Assembly (NCBI GenBank): GCA_003228955.1
Contig: QIGN01000165.1
Location: 18,699-82,698 of the forward strand
Direction: 5' to 3'
Origin: Hyphomicrobiales bacterium
GTDB taxonomy: Bacteria; Pseudomonadota; Alphaproteobacteria; Rhizobiales; Methyloligellaceae
DNA: 64,000 bases
Of this stretch, positions 26,887-35,955 are shown piece after piece. Below the pieces are notes generated by a model that was given only the letters and a program-made list of their open reading frames with translations, ran no database searches and was not told the DNA's origin. Position 1 is the first letter of the stretch. Each line of letters opens with the position of its first letter. A program made the translations under genes and the position numbers.

Positions 26887-28929
26887 CTAAATATCCAGAT
26901 CCTCGGCGAATTCCGCGTTCTCCTGGATGAATTTGAATCGCTCCTCCGCCTTGTTTCCCATCAGCTGTTGTACCGCTTTTGCCGTGCTGGTGCGGGTTTC
27001 CTCGGATATCTCGACGCGGAGCAGCGACCGGCTTTCCGGGGCCATTGCCGTTTCTTTGAGTTGTTTGGGAAGCATTTCTCCCAACCCTTTGAAACGGCTC
27101 ATTTCCACTTTGCCACGGCCTGAGAATTCTTGCGCTAATATCGCCTCTTTGTGCGCCTCATCGCGGGCGTAAAATGTTTTGGCGCCCTGCGAGAGCTTAT
27201 AGAGTGGCGGGACCCCGAGATACAGATGGCCGTTTTCGATGAGTTCCGGCATCTCGCGGTAAAAGAAGGTGATGAGCAGCGATGCGATATGGGCGCCGTC
27301 CACATCCGCGTCGGTCATGACGATAACTTTTTCGTAGCGCAGTTCATCGTCCCGGTAAGTTGCTCCCGTACCGCAGCCCAGCGCCAGGATCAAATCGTTC
27401 AGCAGCTGGTTGTCGGCCTTTTTCGTGGAAGTGGCGTTGGCGACATTGAGAATCTTGCCGCGCAGGGGCAGCACGGCTTGCGTTTTGCGGTTGCGCGCCT
27501 GTTTGGCCGACCCGCCGGCGCTGTCACCCTCGACAATGAAGATTTCGGAGCCCAGGGCCGCGTTTTGCGAGCAATCGGCGAGTTTGCCCGGAAGACGCAG
27601 CTTGCGGGTGGCGGTTTTGCGGTTGATCTCGCGCTCACGTTTGCGCCGGGCGCGCTCATCGGCCCGATCAACAACCCAGTCCAGCAGCCTGTTGGCCTGG
27701 TTCGGGCTGGCGGTGAGCCAGTGCTCGAAGGCGTCGCGCACCGCCGTTTCGACAATGCGCGCCGCGTCGCCGGTCGCCAGCTTCTCCTTGGTCTGACCCT
27801 GAAATTCCGGTTCGCGGAGGAAAACCGACAGCATGGCGGCCGAAGTGCCGAGCACATCGTCGGCATTGATCCGCGCCGCTTTTTTGTTTCCCGACAATTC
27901 GCCATAGCTGCGCAGTCCCTTGGTCAGTGCGGCGCGCAGGCCAGCCTCATGAGTGCCGCCCTCGGGCGTCGGAACCGTGTTGCAATAAGAGTTCAAAAAC
28001 CCGTCCGCACCGCCAATCCAGCTAACCGCCCACTCGACGGCGCCATGGCCGCCTTTCTTGTCGCTTCTGCCGGCAAAGGCGTCATTTGTGACTGTCGCCT
28101 GTCCCGCAATCCGGGTGGCCAGAAAATCCTTCAGCCCGCCGGGGAAGTGGAACACGGCGTCCGAGGGGGTCTCGTCCTTGCCGGTGATGAGGGCCGGATC
28201 GCACGACCAGCGGATTTCCACGCCGCCGAACAGATACGCTTTCGAGCGCGCCATTGGGAACAATACCGATGGCCTGAACCGGGCCTTTTTGCCGAAGATT
28301 TCGTGATCGGGAAAGAAGCGCACTTTCGTGCCGCGCCGGTTTTTTATCTCGCCCAGTTCCTCCAGCGGGCCATCGGCGACCCCGCGCGTAAAAGTCTGCC
28401 GGTAGAGGCGGCGCCCGCGCGCAACCTCGACCTGCAATGTTTCCGACAGCGCATTGACAACCGAAACGCCGACACCGTGAAGGCCGCCCGATGTGTCATA
28501 GACCTTCGAGTTGAATTTGCCGCCCGCATGGAGTGTCGTAAGAATGACTTCGAGCGCCGATTTGTCCTTGAATTTCGGGTGCGGATCGACCGGGATGCCC
28601 CGGCCATTGTCGGTCACGGTGAGCCAGCCGTCCTTGTCCAGATGCACGTCAATCCAGTCGGCGTGTCCCGCGACCGCTTCGTCCATGGAATTGTCGATGA
28701 CTTCCGCGAACAGGTGATGCAGGGCCTTTTCGTCGCTTCCGCCGATATACATGGCCGGGCGCCGGCGCACGGGCTCCAGCCCCTCCAGCACCTCGATGTC
28801 GGCGGCGGTATAGCCCGCTTCCGCCCGGCCCGGTTTTGCCTTAGGCTTTGCGCGCGCCTTTTTCGGCACGATGGGCTGCGCTTCAAGGTCCGCCTCCAGC
28901 TTTGCAAAAAGATCGCGCGATGCGGCCAT
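26887..28929 (-). CDS. parE: DNA topoisomerase IV subunit B
   Basis: ParE is the ATPase subunit that, with ParC, unlinks sister chromosomes. The 680-residue protein starts MAASRDLFAKLEADLEA. The GHKL ATPase part has EVIDNSMDEAVAG, DNGRGIPVD and the glycine-rich GGLHGVGVSVVNALS. The TOPRIM part has IVEGDSAGGSAKQARNRKTQA and MTDADVDGAHI. The C-terminus, FIQENAEFAEDLDI, is typical of alphaproteobacterial ParE and separates it from GyrB, which is longer. A 645-codon open frame on the other strand is a composition artefact. Confidence 0.94.
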   Translation of the reverse strand: MAASRDLFAKLEADLEAQPIVPKKARAKPKAKPGRAEAGYTAADIEVLEGLEPVRRRPAMYIGGSDEKALHHLFAEVIDNSMDEAVAGHADWIDVHLDKDGWLTVTDNGRGIPVDPHPKFKDKSALEVILTTLHAGGKFNSKVYDTSGGLHGVGVSVVNALSETLQVEVARGRRLYRQTFTRGVADGPLEELGEIKNRRGTKVRFFPDHEIFGKKARFRPSVLFPMARSKAYLFGGVEIRWSCDPALITGKDETPSDAVFHFPGGLKDFLATRIAGQATVTNDAFAGRSDKKGGHGAVEWAVSWIGGADGFLNSYCNTVPTPEGGTHEAGLRAALTKGLRSYGELSGNKKAARINADDVLGTSAAMLSVFLREPEFQGQTKEKLATGDAARIVETAVRDAFEHWLTASPNQANRLLDWVVDRADERARRKREREINRKTATRKLRLPGKLADCSQNAALGSEIFIVEGDSAGGSAKQARNRKTQAVLPLRGKILNVANATSTKKADNQLLNDLILALGCGTGATYRDDELRYEKVIVMTDADVDGAHIASLLITFFYREMPELIENGHLYLGVPPLYKLSQGAKTFYARDEAHKEAILAQEFSGRGKVEMSRFKGLGEMLPKQLKETAMAPESRSLLRVEISEETRTSTAKAVQQLMGNKAEERFKFIQENAEFAEDLDI

Positions 28930-29041
28930 GTGATGTCACCAACTCCGGTCCGATTTTCGCGAATCTTACCAGATTCGCTGACGATTCATGGGTCGCACGA
29001 GACTATGGCTTTGGCAAGGGCGGGAGGGGCTTTCGCTGAAC

Positions 29042-29425
29042 TCATGCGCGGCGCAGGCGCTTCACCAGAAAGGCGAGCGCGCATGTGAGCGCAATCATGC
29101 CGAGCTGATAAAACGGGACAAACACGAATACGAGACCATCCTGTGCGTCGGGTTCGGTATTGGTGATAAAGACGCTGACATAGGCATAAAGCCCCAGCCC
29201 CGCGATGACCGTCAGCCCGACGCCCAAGATGCCCGAGGCGATGGCGTCGCTTTTCAGCCGCCCCGCGGCAATCCATGCGATGGCATAAGGCGCGCCGAGC
29301 CAGGCGGCGAAACCGAGGCTCAGCGCAATGAGCGAAGCGGAAGAAAAATCGCCCGCATACGCCATGATGGCGAGCGACGCGGCAGCGGCGAAGGCGGCGA
29401 GGCTCTTAATGGCGCGGGTGAACAT
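29042..29425 (-). CDS. Small membrane protein of unknown function
   Basis: From the ATG at 29423-29425 the frame gives 127 residues beginning MFTRAIKSLAAFAAAASLAI. Four hydrophobic helices are visible (around residues 8-24, 29-52, 62-88 and 98-121), and the C-terminus is basic (VKRLRRA). It lies about 110 bases upstream of parE on the same strand. No family was recognised. Codon use looks like its neighbours, which supports it being real. Confidence 0.6.
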   Translation of the reverse strand: MFTRAIKSLAAFAAAASLAIMAYAGDFSSASLIALSLGFAAWLGAPYAIAWIAAGRLKSDAIASGILGVGLTVIAGLGLYAYVSVFITNTEPDAQDGLVFVFVPFYQLGMIALTCALAFLVKRLRRA

Positions 29426-29495
29426 GACTGAACTATTGCCGGGTTTGGCCTGGATTGTCATGTGTTTCGCTTGCATCGGTACATGGCAAACACCA

Positions 29496-29530
29496 AAACC
29501 CCGCCGGGGTTTGCTTCCCCGGCGGGGTTT
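29496..29530 (-). terminator. Orphan terminator-like hairpin
   Basis: A perfect 14-bp inverted repeat (AAACCCCGCCGGGG against CCCCGGCGGGGTTT) has a 7-base loop. The minus-strand product would end in TTTT, which suits termination of a minus-strand transcript, yet no minus-strand gene lies directly upstream. It may end an unannotated RNA or protect the small membrane-protein gene from read-through. Confidence 0.5.
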
Positions 29531-29811
29531 CGAGAGGGTCGATCTCAAGATGGGGCTTTTTGTGCTTTGCGGGGAAGGGCTCGGTCTGGCTCCTGGTGAG
29601 GGGGAAAATTCTCTTGCAGAGCCAACCGGCCTCATCGGCCCGCCTCGTGTCACGCCCCGCCCGGTCATGCCGGGCTGATCAAGCGCGGTTGCGGGTATCG
29701 GGAGGGGTGGCCGGCGATATTACGCGCTGACCGGGGTCAACTATCGCAGGCTGTCGCGAATATCCGCGCGCGCGCTTTTCAAACGTCTGATTTGAATGTC
29801 GGTAGCCTTTA

Positions 29812-29883
29812 GCCGCCCTGATCGGGCGCAGGGCCTTTAAGGTCTGCCTTCAAGGCCTTTCGCGCCGTCTGCCGCAGGGCGGC
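29812..29883 (+). ncRNA. Candidate structured RNA (rod-like, 72 nt)
   Basis: Four nested perfect helices fold into one rod: GCCGCCCTG/CAGGGCGGC (9 bp), GGCGC/GCGCC (5 bp), GGCCTT/AAGGCC (6 bp) and AAGG/CCTT (4 bp) closed by TCTG. Small internal loops separate them. This is far more pairing than chance would give in 72 bases. It does not match SRP RNA, 6S RNA, tmRNA or RNase P RNA by eye. Strand is not settled, because the fold works on both; transcription is unproven. Confidence 0.35.
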
Positions 29884-30081
29884 ACTGGCTGGTCCGGAGG
29901 TGTCATTTTCTTAAACCTCCCTGTTGTTGCAAGGGTAATGGTGGCGCAATGGGAACGAAGCGTCAAATCACGAATTGCCGCAGGCGCGGGAACCTTCGTG
30001 AACAAGGGGATTGCCCTTGCCGGTCTGAGGGGGCTCAGCATTCAGCATTTGCTAACCCTGTCGGTTACCCCTTCCTTTACG

Positions 30082-30115
30082 CCCCGCTGTTATTGTTTCA
30101 CCCAATAATACGGGG
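30082..30115 (+). promoter_or_regulatory. Leader hairpin covering the ribosome site of the next gene
   Basis: CCCCG pairs with CGGGG, and TTATTG with CAATAA, around a TTTCACC loop. The downstream arm CGGGG runs straight into the only Shine-Dalgarno-like stretch (GGGGAATGGG) before ATG 30125, so the fold could hide the ribosome site. Confidence 0.4.
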
Positions 30116-30124
30116 AATGGGTCT

Positions 30125-30430
30125 ATGGGTATTCTTTTTCGATATGCCTTCCTGCTGGGTCTCGGGCTGGCATCGATCTTTGCATTTGTGAGCGCGACCG
30201 CAGTCACCGGACAGCGCCTGGCGGCCAGCAGCGGCTATGTTGTTCAGGACCCGGCCGACATGACTTTCGTGGTTCTTGCCCTCATTGGGGTTCTGGGGCT
30301 GATTTCGGTCGTAAAATTCATCATGTCCGGGTTTCCGTCGATGATGCGCGGCTGGTATGAGCGTCACAAGAGCCAGATCACGGCGCTGACAATGGTCGGC
30401 GTGATTGGCGCGGTGTTTCTGGTCGTCTAG
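30125..30430 (+). CDS. Small three-helix membrane protein of unknown function
   Basis: The 101-residue protein starts MGILFRYAFLLGLGLASIFAF. Hydrophobic helices lie around residues 4-27, 46-68 and 84-101, with a short basic loop (GFPSMMRGWYERHKSQ) between the second and third. The first helix could be a signal anchor. No family was recognised. It is followed by a strong bidirectional terminator, and a hairpin overlaps its ribosome site. Confidence 0.6.
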   Translation: MGILFRYAFLLGLGLASIFAFVSATAVTGQRLAASSGYVVQDPADMTFVVLALIGVLGLISVVKFIMSGFPSMMRGWYERHKSQITALTMVGVIGAVFLVV

Positions 30431-30596
30431 GCGAGGATGCAAATAAGGTTTTTGGTTACTCGGGGGGAGCCTCTCACCGGATATCCGCTCCAACCGGCGC
30501 AACTCGATGAAGGGATGCGCCCGAGGTGCGGTCAGACCAACTGGGGAAGGCGCGTTTTGGCGCTGGTCTGTCTGGTCCGGGTATGGCGGGGCGAAA

Positions 30597-30631
30597 AAAA
30601 TGGGGCAGCCCAGTATGGGCAGCCCCATTTT
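30597..30631. terminator. Bidirectional terminator between a small membrane gene and glnA
   Basis: AAAATGGGGC-A-GCCCA pairs with TGGGC-A-GCCCCATTTT around a GTA loop, with only one A-A mismatch. A-rich and T-rich flanks on both sides make it suitable for ending both the plus-strand gene and glnA on the minus strand. Confidence 0.9.
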
Positions 30632-30655
30632 CTATTGTCGTGAACGAATTGCGCT

Positions 30656-32065
30656 CTAGGCGCTGTAATACATATCGAACTCGACTGGGTGCGGCATCAT
30701 CTCGGTGCGCTCGACCTCTTCCATTTTCAACTCAAGATAGCCGTCGATCTGGTCGTCGGTGAAGACACCGCCCTTCTTGAGAAAGTCGCGGTCGCCATCG
30801 AGGCATTCACAGGCTTCACGCAACGAACCGCAAACGGTCGGGATGCCTTCGAGTTCTTCCGGCGGAAGATCGTACAGGTTCTTGTCCATGGGATCGCCCG
30901 GGTCGATCTTGTTTTCGATGCCGTCCAGGCCGGCCATGAGCATGGCCGAAAAGGCCAGATAGGGGTTTGCCATGGGGTCGGGAAAGCGCACCTCGACGCG
31001 CTTGCCATTCGGGTTCGCCACATGGGGGATACGGCAGGATGCGGAACGGTTGCGGGCCGAATAGGCCAGCAGAACAGGCGCTTCATAACCCGGCACCAGA
31101 CGCTTGTAGGAGTTGGTGGACGGGTTGGTGAAGGCGTTCAGCGTCTTGGCGTGTTTCAGGATGCCGCCGATATAGTGGAGGCAGGTCTCCGACAGATCGG
31201 CATATTTATTGCCGGCGAAGACCGGCTTGCCCTTCTTGAAGATCGACTGGTGGACATGCATTCCGGTCCCGTTGTCGCCAAAGACGGGCTTGGGCATGAA
31301 GGTCGCCGTCTTGCCGTAGGCCTGAGCGACCTGGTGGACGACATATTTATAAATCTGAAGCTGGTCGGCGACCTCGGTCAGGGCCGCATATTTCATGCCC
31401 AGCTCGTGCTGGGCGGCGCCCACTTCATGATGGTGCTTCTCTACCGTCACGCCCATTTCGGACATCACCGAAAGCATTTCGGAGCGAATGTCCTGAGCTG
31501 AATCGACCGGGGGAACCGGGAAATAGCCGCCTTTGTTGCGCGGCCGGTGGCCGAGATTGCCCATCTCGTATTCGGTGTCCGTATTGGTCGGCAGGTCGAT
31601 CGAGTCGAGCCGGAATCCGCAGTTATAGGGATCGGCGGCAAAGCGCACATCGTCGAAGATGAAGAATTCCGCTTCGGGACCGAAATAGACCGCGTCGCCG
31701 ACGCCGGACTGCTGCATATAGGCTTCGGCTTTGCGCGCGACGGAGCGTGGATCGCGCTCATAGAGCTCGCCCGTGGTGGGTTCGATGATGTCGCAGAAAA
31801 TCGCCAGCGTCGTCTGCGCGAAAAAAGGATCGAGTGTCCCGCTGGCGGGATCGGGCATCAGCGCCATGTCCGACTGGGAAATATCCTTCCAGCCGGCGAT
31901 GGATGATCCGTCGAACATGATGCCATCGGCGAAGGCGGCCTCGTCCATGGTCGACACGTCCATGGTGAGATGCTGCATTTTGCCTCTGGGATCGGTGAAT
32001 CTCAGATCGACGAATTTGACGTCCTCATCCTTGATCTGTTTCAGAACCTTACTTACGTCTGCCAT
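30656..32065 (-). CDS. glnA: Glutamine synthetase, type I
   Basis: It makes glutamine from glutamate, ammonia and ATP. The 469-residue protein starts [21 protein letters not shown] after a GGGGAAG site. The beta-grasp part is followed by FDGSSIAGW, the catalytic core with [10 protein letters not shown] and [10 protein letters not shown], and the ATP site [10 protein letters not shown]. The adenylylation loop [10 protein letters not shown] carries the conserved tyrosine, so activity is probably controlled by GlnE. glnB lies 80 bases upstream and is likely co-transcribed. Confidence 0.97.
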   Translation of the reverse strand: MADVSKVLKQIKDEDVKFVDLRFTDPRGKMQHLTMDVSTMDEAAFADGIMFDGSSIAGWKDISQSDMALMPDPASGTLDPFFAQTTLAIFCDIIEPTTGELYERDPRSVARKAEAYMQQSGVGDAVYFGPEAEFFIFDDVRFAADPYNCGFRLDSIDLPTNTDTEYEMGNLGHRPRNKGGYFPVPPVDSAQDIRSEMLSVMSEMGVTVEKHHHEVGAAQHELGMKYAALTEVADQLQIYKYVVHQVAQAYGKTATFMPKPVFGDNGTGMHVHQSIFKKGKPVFAGNKYADLSETCLHYIGGILKHAKTLNAFTNPSTNSYKRLVPGYEAPVLLAYSARNRSASCRIPHVANPNGKRVEVRFPDPMANPYLAFSAMLMAGLDGIENKIDPGDPMDKNLYDLPPEELEGIPTVCGSLREACECLDGDRDFLKKGGVFTDDQIDGYLELKMEEVERTEMMPHPVEFDMYYSA

Positions 32066-32145
32066 TTTCTTCCCCTGTTTCGCCGAGGATACTCATCCTG
32101 GCCCATTTGATCCGACTTGTCGTTTCACTCAATGAGAGGGTCGCC

Positions 32146-33096
<951 letters not shown>

Positions 33097-33100
<4 letters not shown>

Positions 33101-34617
33101 CCGCGGGCCGGGATATTACGGGCCCTGCTCCGGAACTGCTCACCAGCGAGGAGATGGCGCGCGCGGACCAACTGACAATTGAGGCTGGCACGCCGGGTCT
33201 TGAGCTTATGGAAGCGGCTGGGCGGGCGGTCGCCGGCGAGGTTGCGCGACTGGCGCCGCAGGCCCGCGACGTGGTGATCCTGTGCGGACCGGGCAACAAT
33301 GGGGGCGACGGATTTGTGGCCGCGCGGCTGCTTCAAGAGCAGGGCTATCATGTTCGCCTGGGATTGCTCGGCAAGCGGGATGCGCTGAAAGGCGACGCGG
33401 GCGAAATGGCCCGGCGCTGGGAAGGGGGCATCGGGCCTCTGGAGCCTGGTATCGTCGCGGGAGCAGAGGTCATTGTGGATGCGATTTTTGGCGCCGGTCT
33501 CGCACGTTCCGTAAAAGGGATCGCTGCTGAAACCATTGCGGCCGTGAACGCATGCGGTATGCCCGTCGTCGCGATCGATGTGCCGAGCGGGATAGACGGG
33601 ACCAGCGGGGCGGCGAGGGGTGTTGCGGTCATGGCTAATTCAACAGTCACATTCTTCCGCCGCAAGCCCGGTCATCTGCTGCTGCCGGGCAGGGTTCATT
33701 GCGGAGTGGTGCGCATCGCGCAGATCGGCATCGGGGCCGGTGTGCTGGAGACCATAAAACCCGCCACCTTTGCAAATGCACCTGAATTTTGGTTCGAAGC
33801 CTTTCCGAAGACCGCTTTGGCAGGCCACAAATATGACCGTGGCCATGCGCTTGTCGTCTCGGGCGGACCGGAGGCCACGGGGGCTGCGCGGCTGGGCGCG
33901 CGCGCCGCTCTGCGCATGGGCGCGGGACTGGTGACGCTGGCCGGGTCGAAGGCCGCCACGGCTGTGAACGCCGCTCATTCCACTGCCGTAATGGTTGCGT
34001 CATTCAGCGGCGCAAGGGGGCTTGCGGATATCCTGAAGGACACGCGCATAAATTCAATCCTCATTGGTCCGGGCGCCGGGGTGGGGCAGGGGACGCGCGA
34101 TCTCGCCGCCGCCGCGTTGGGAAGCGGTGCGGCCTGTGTACTGGACGCCGATGCGCTGACGTCATTCGAGAAGAGCCCGGGGGTTCTGTTTGCCGCCACC
34201 TCGGGGCGCGGGGCGAGCGTCGTGCTTACGCCCCATGAGGGGGAATTTTCCCGCCTGTTCGCAAAAACCGTGTCCGGCGGCTCGAAGCTGGAACGCGCGC
34301 GCGCGGCGGCCCGGCTGAGTGGCGCAACTGTCATTCTCAAGGGGGCCGATACGGTGATAGCGCACCCGGAGGGCCGCGCCGCGATCAACGGCAATGCGCC
34401 GCCCTGGACGGCAACGGCGGGGTCCGGTGACGTGCTGGCCGGGATTGCCGCCGGGCTGCTGGCACAGGCCATGCCCGGCTTTGAGGCCGCCTGCGCCGCC
34501 GTTTGGCTGCACGGGGAGGCGGCAGCCCGGTTTGGGCCGGGTCTGATCGCGGAAGATTTGAGTGAAATTATGCCAGAAGTCCTGCGTGCGCTTGATGTGG
34601 ACCGCTCTATCGGGTAG
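33097..34617 (+). CDS. nnr: Bifunctional NAD(P)H-hydrate epimerase/dehydratase
   Basis: This metabolite-repair enzyme turns damaged NAD(P)H hydrates back to NAD(P)H. The N-terminal YjeF_N epimerase domain (to about residue 215) contains GPGNNGGDGFVAAR and AIDVPSGIDG. The C-terminal ADP/ATP-dependent dehydratase (about 235-500) has the ribokinase-like TPHEGEFSRLF, VLKGADTVI and the anion-hole motif ATAGSGDVLAGIAAG. The 506 residues match E. coli YjeF. The 4-base overlap with the VOC gene and the 11-base convergent overlap with the GH3 gene show tight packing. Confidence 0.94.
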
Positions 34618-35821
34618 CGCTGCCCGCCGCGCCCGCTCTCCAGAAGGGTCTGGGCCGCAAGCGCTGCTTTAACGTCCAGATTCGGGCATAGGCCTGTTCG
34701 ATCCGCGTGCGCGGGATCGTTCCGTTGAGAACCGCATCGCGCAGGATTTTTGTTGCCCTCGCCACGAAATTCGGGTCGGAACCCGATGACGAGAACATCA
34801 AAATGTCGTTGCCGCTCTGAACCGCTTTGATCAGCGTGGTTCGCAGATTGTAATATTTACGGATCGCGGCCATTTCCAGATCATCCGTGATGACGACGCC
34901 CTGGAAACCGATTTTCCCGCGTATCCAGCCTTCGATCGCGGTGGGGGTCAGCGTGGCGGGCAGGCGCTGGTCGCCGGAAAGCGCCCGGTGGTAGAGATGC
35001 CCCACCATAATCGTGTCGACTGCGCCTTTTCGGACCAGCATCCGGTACGGCTCCAACTCGACCTCCTTCCAGGTTCTGGTCAGGTCCACAAAGCCCTTGT
35101 GGGTGTCGGTAAAGCTGCTGCCATGCCCCGGAAAATGCTTTATCGAGGTGAGAACATTTTCCTTCCGGTGCGCGGCAATGAAGGCGCCCGCAAAGGCTGC
35201 CACGCGCGACGGATCCGCGCCATAGCTGCGTCCGAGCCGGCCGATGATCGGATTGCGCCGGTTGAGATTGAGATCCACAACCGGGCCGAAATTAAGGTTG
35301 AAACCCGCGCTCGCGAGTTCCCGCGCCATGGTTTGGTAAATTCGGCGCGCTTTGTCCGGGGTGTAGAGCCGGGCGATTGTTTGTGCGGTCGGAAACCCGC
35401 GGAAGCCCTTTTTGGGGGACAGGCGCTGCACGCGGCCACCTTCCTGGTCCACGGAAATAATCGGCGGCAGGGAGTATCCCGTGTTGAGAAACTTCGCGTT
35501 CATCGCGCGCACCTGGGCGGGCGAGCGGATATTGCGGTCCATCAGGATGACGCCGCCGATTTGTCCGGTTGCGATCAGCCGGGTTATCCGGCGCACGGTC
35601 TTTCCTTCCGGAGCCGTGCCGGCAAATCCGATCAACAGCATTTGCCCGATCATGGCATCAAGGTTGCGCGTATGCGTGCCGGCCCGCGCGGGCGCCGCCA
35701 GCGCGGTACAGGCGGCAAGGACCAGAACCGGGAGTGTGAGATCGCGCAGAAGAGTTGTTTTCAAAAGAACGGCGCCTTTCAAACGCAAGGGCAGACGAAA
35801 GCGTGCCAATCGTCTGCCCAT
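34607..35821 (-). CDS. Exported glycoside hydrolase family 3 protein (NagZ-like)
   Basis: Starting at ATG 35819-35821 the protein has about 404 residues, with a basic head and a signal peptide ending near AAPARAG. The GH3 barrel follows. The acid/base histidine-aspartate motif is KHFPGHGSSFTDTHKG, and the nucleophile aspartate lies in ITDDLEMAAI. SVDQEGGRVQRL is shared with beta-N-acetylhexosaminidases. Because it is exported it may trim peptidoglycan or another amino-sugar polymer in the periplasm, unlike the cytoplasmic NagZ at 58 kb. The start is uncertain. Confidence 0.82.
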   Translation of the reverse strand: MGRRLARFRLPLRLKGAVLLKTTLLRDLTLPVLVLAACTALAAPARAGTHTRNLDAMIGQMLLIGFAGTAPEGKTVRRITRLIATGQIGGVILMDRNIRSPAQVRAMNAKFLNTGYSLPPIISVDQEGGRVQRLSPKKGFRGFPTAQTIARLYTPDKARRIYQTMARELASAGFNLNFGPVVDLNLNRRNPIIGRLGRSYGADPSRVAAFAGAFIAAHRKENVLTSIKHFPGHGSSFTDTHKGFVDLTRTWKEVELEPYRMLVRKGAVDTIMVGHLYHRALSGDQRLPATLTPTAIEGWIRGKIGFQGVVITDDLEMAAIRKYYNLRTTLIKAVQSGNDILMFSSSGSDPNFVARATKILRDAVLNGTIPRTRIEQAYARIWTLKQRLRPRPFWRAGAAGSATR

Positions 35822-35955
35822 CAATGGCCGTGCTGGCCATTCCTGCTGACATATATGACTGATCGTTGACGCCAGAGCCAGCAAATGACAAAGAATTGCA
35901 CTATGGACGGTTTAATCAGCCGGATTTGTGGCGATATATGGCATATGGGACAACG

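Larger units (their letters stand above)
29426..30124. other. Long intergenic region with several RNA-like hairpins
   Basis: About 700 bases without a convincing protein gene separate two small membrane-protein genes that point away from each other. The stretch holds a perfect 14-bp hairpin (29496-29530), a 6-bp hairpin at 29659-29675 (GCCCGG-TCATG-CCGGGC), a long rod-like fold (29812-29883), a GGAGGT/ACCTCC repeat (29896-29920) and a hairpin just before the next start. Open frames of 60-90 codons here look like chance frames. Confidence 0.5.

Noticed and set aside
27151..29088. 645-codon open frame opposite parE
   Set aside because: It lies entirely antisense to a clear parE, has no family features, and such long antisense frames are common in GC-rich genes with biased third positions.
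29895..29915. GGTCCGGAGG stretch as a possible SRP RNA core
   Set aside because: The flanking bases do not form the conserved SRP domain IV with its GGAA-type loop and internal loops.
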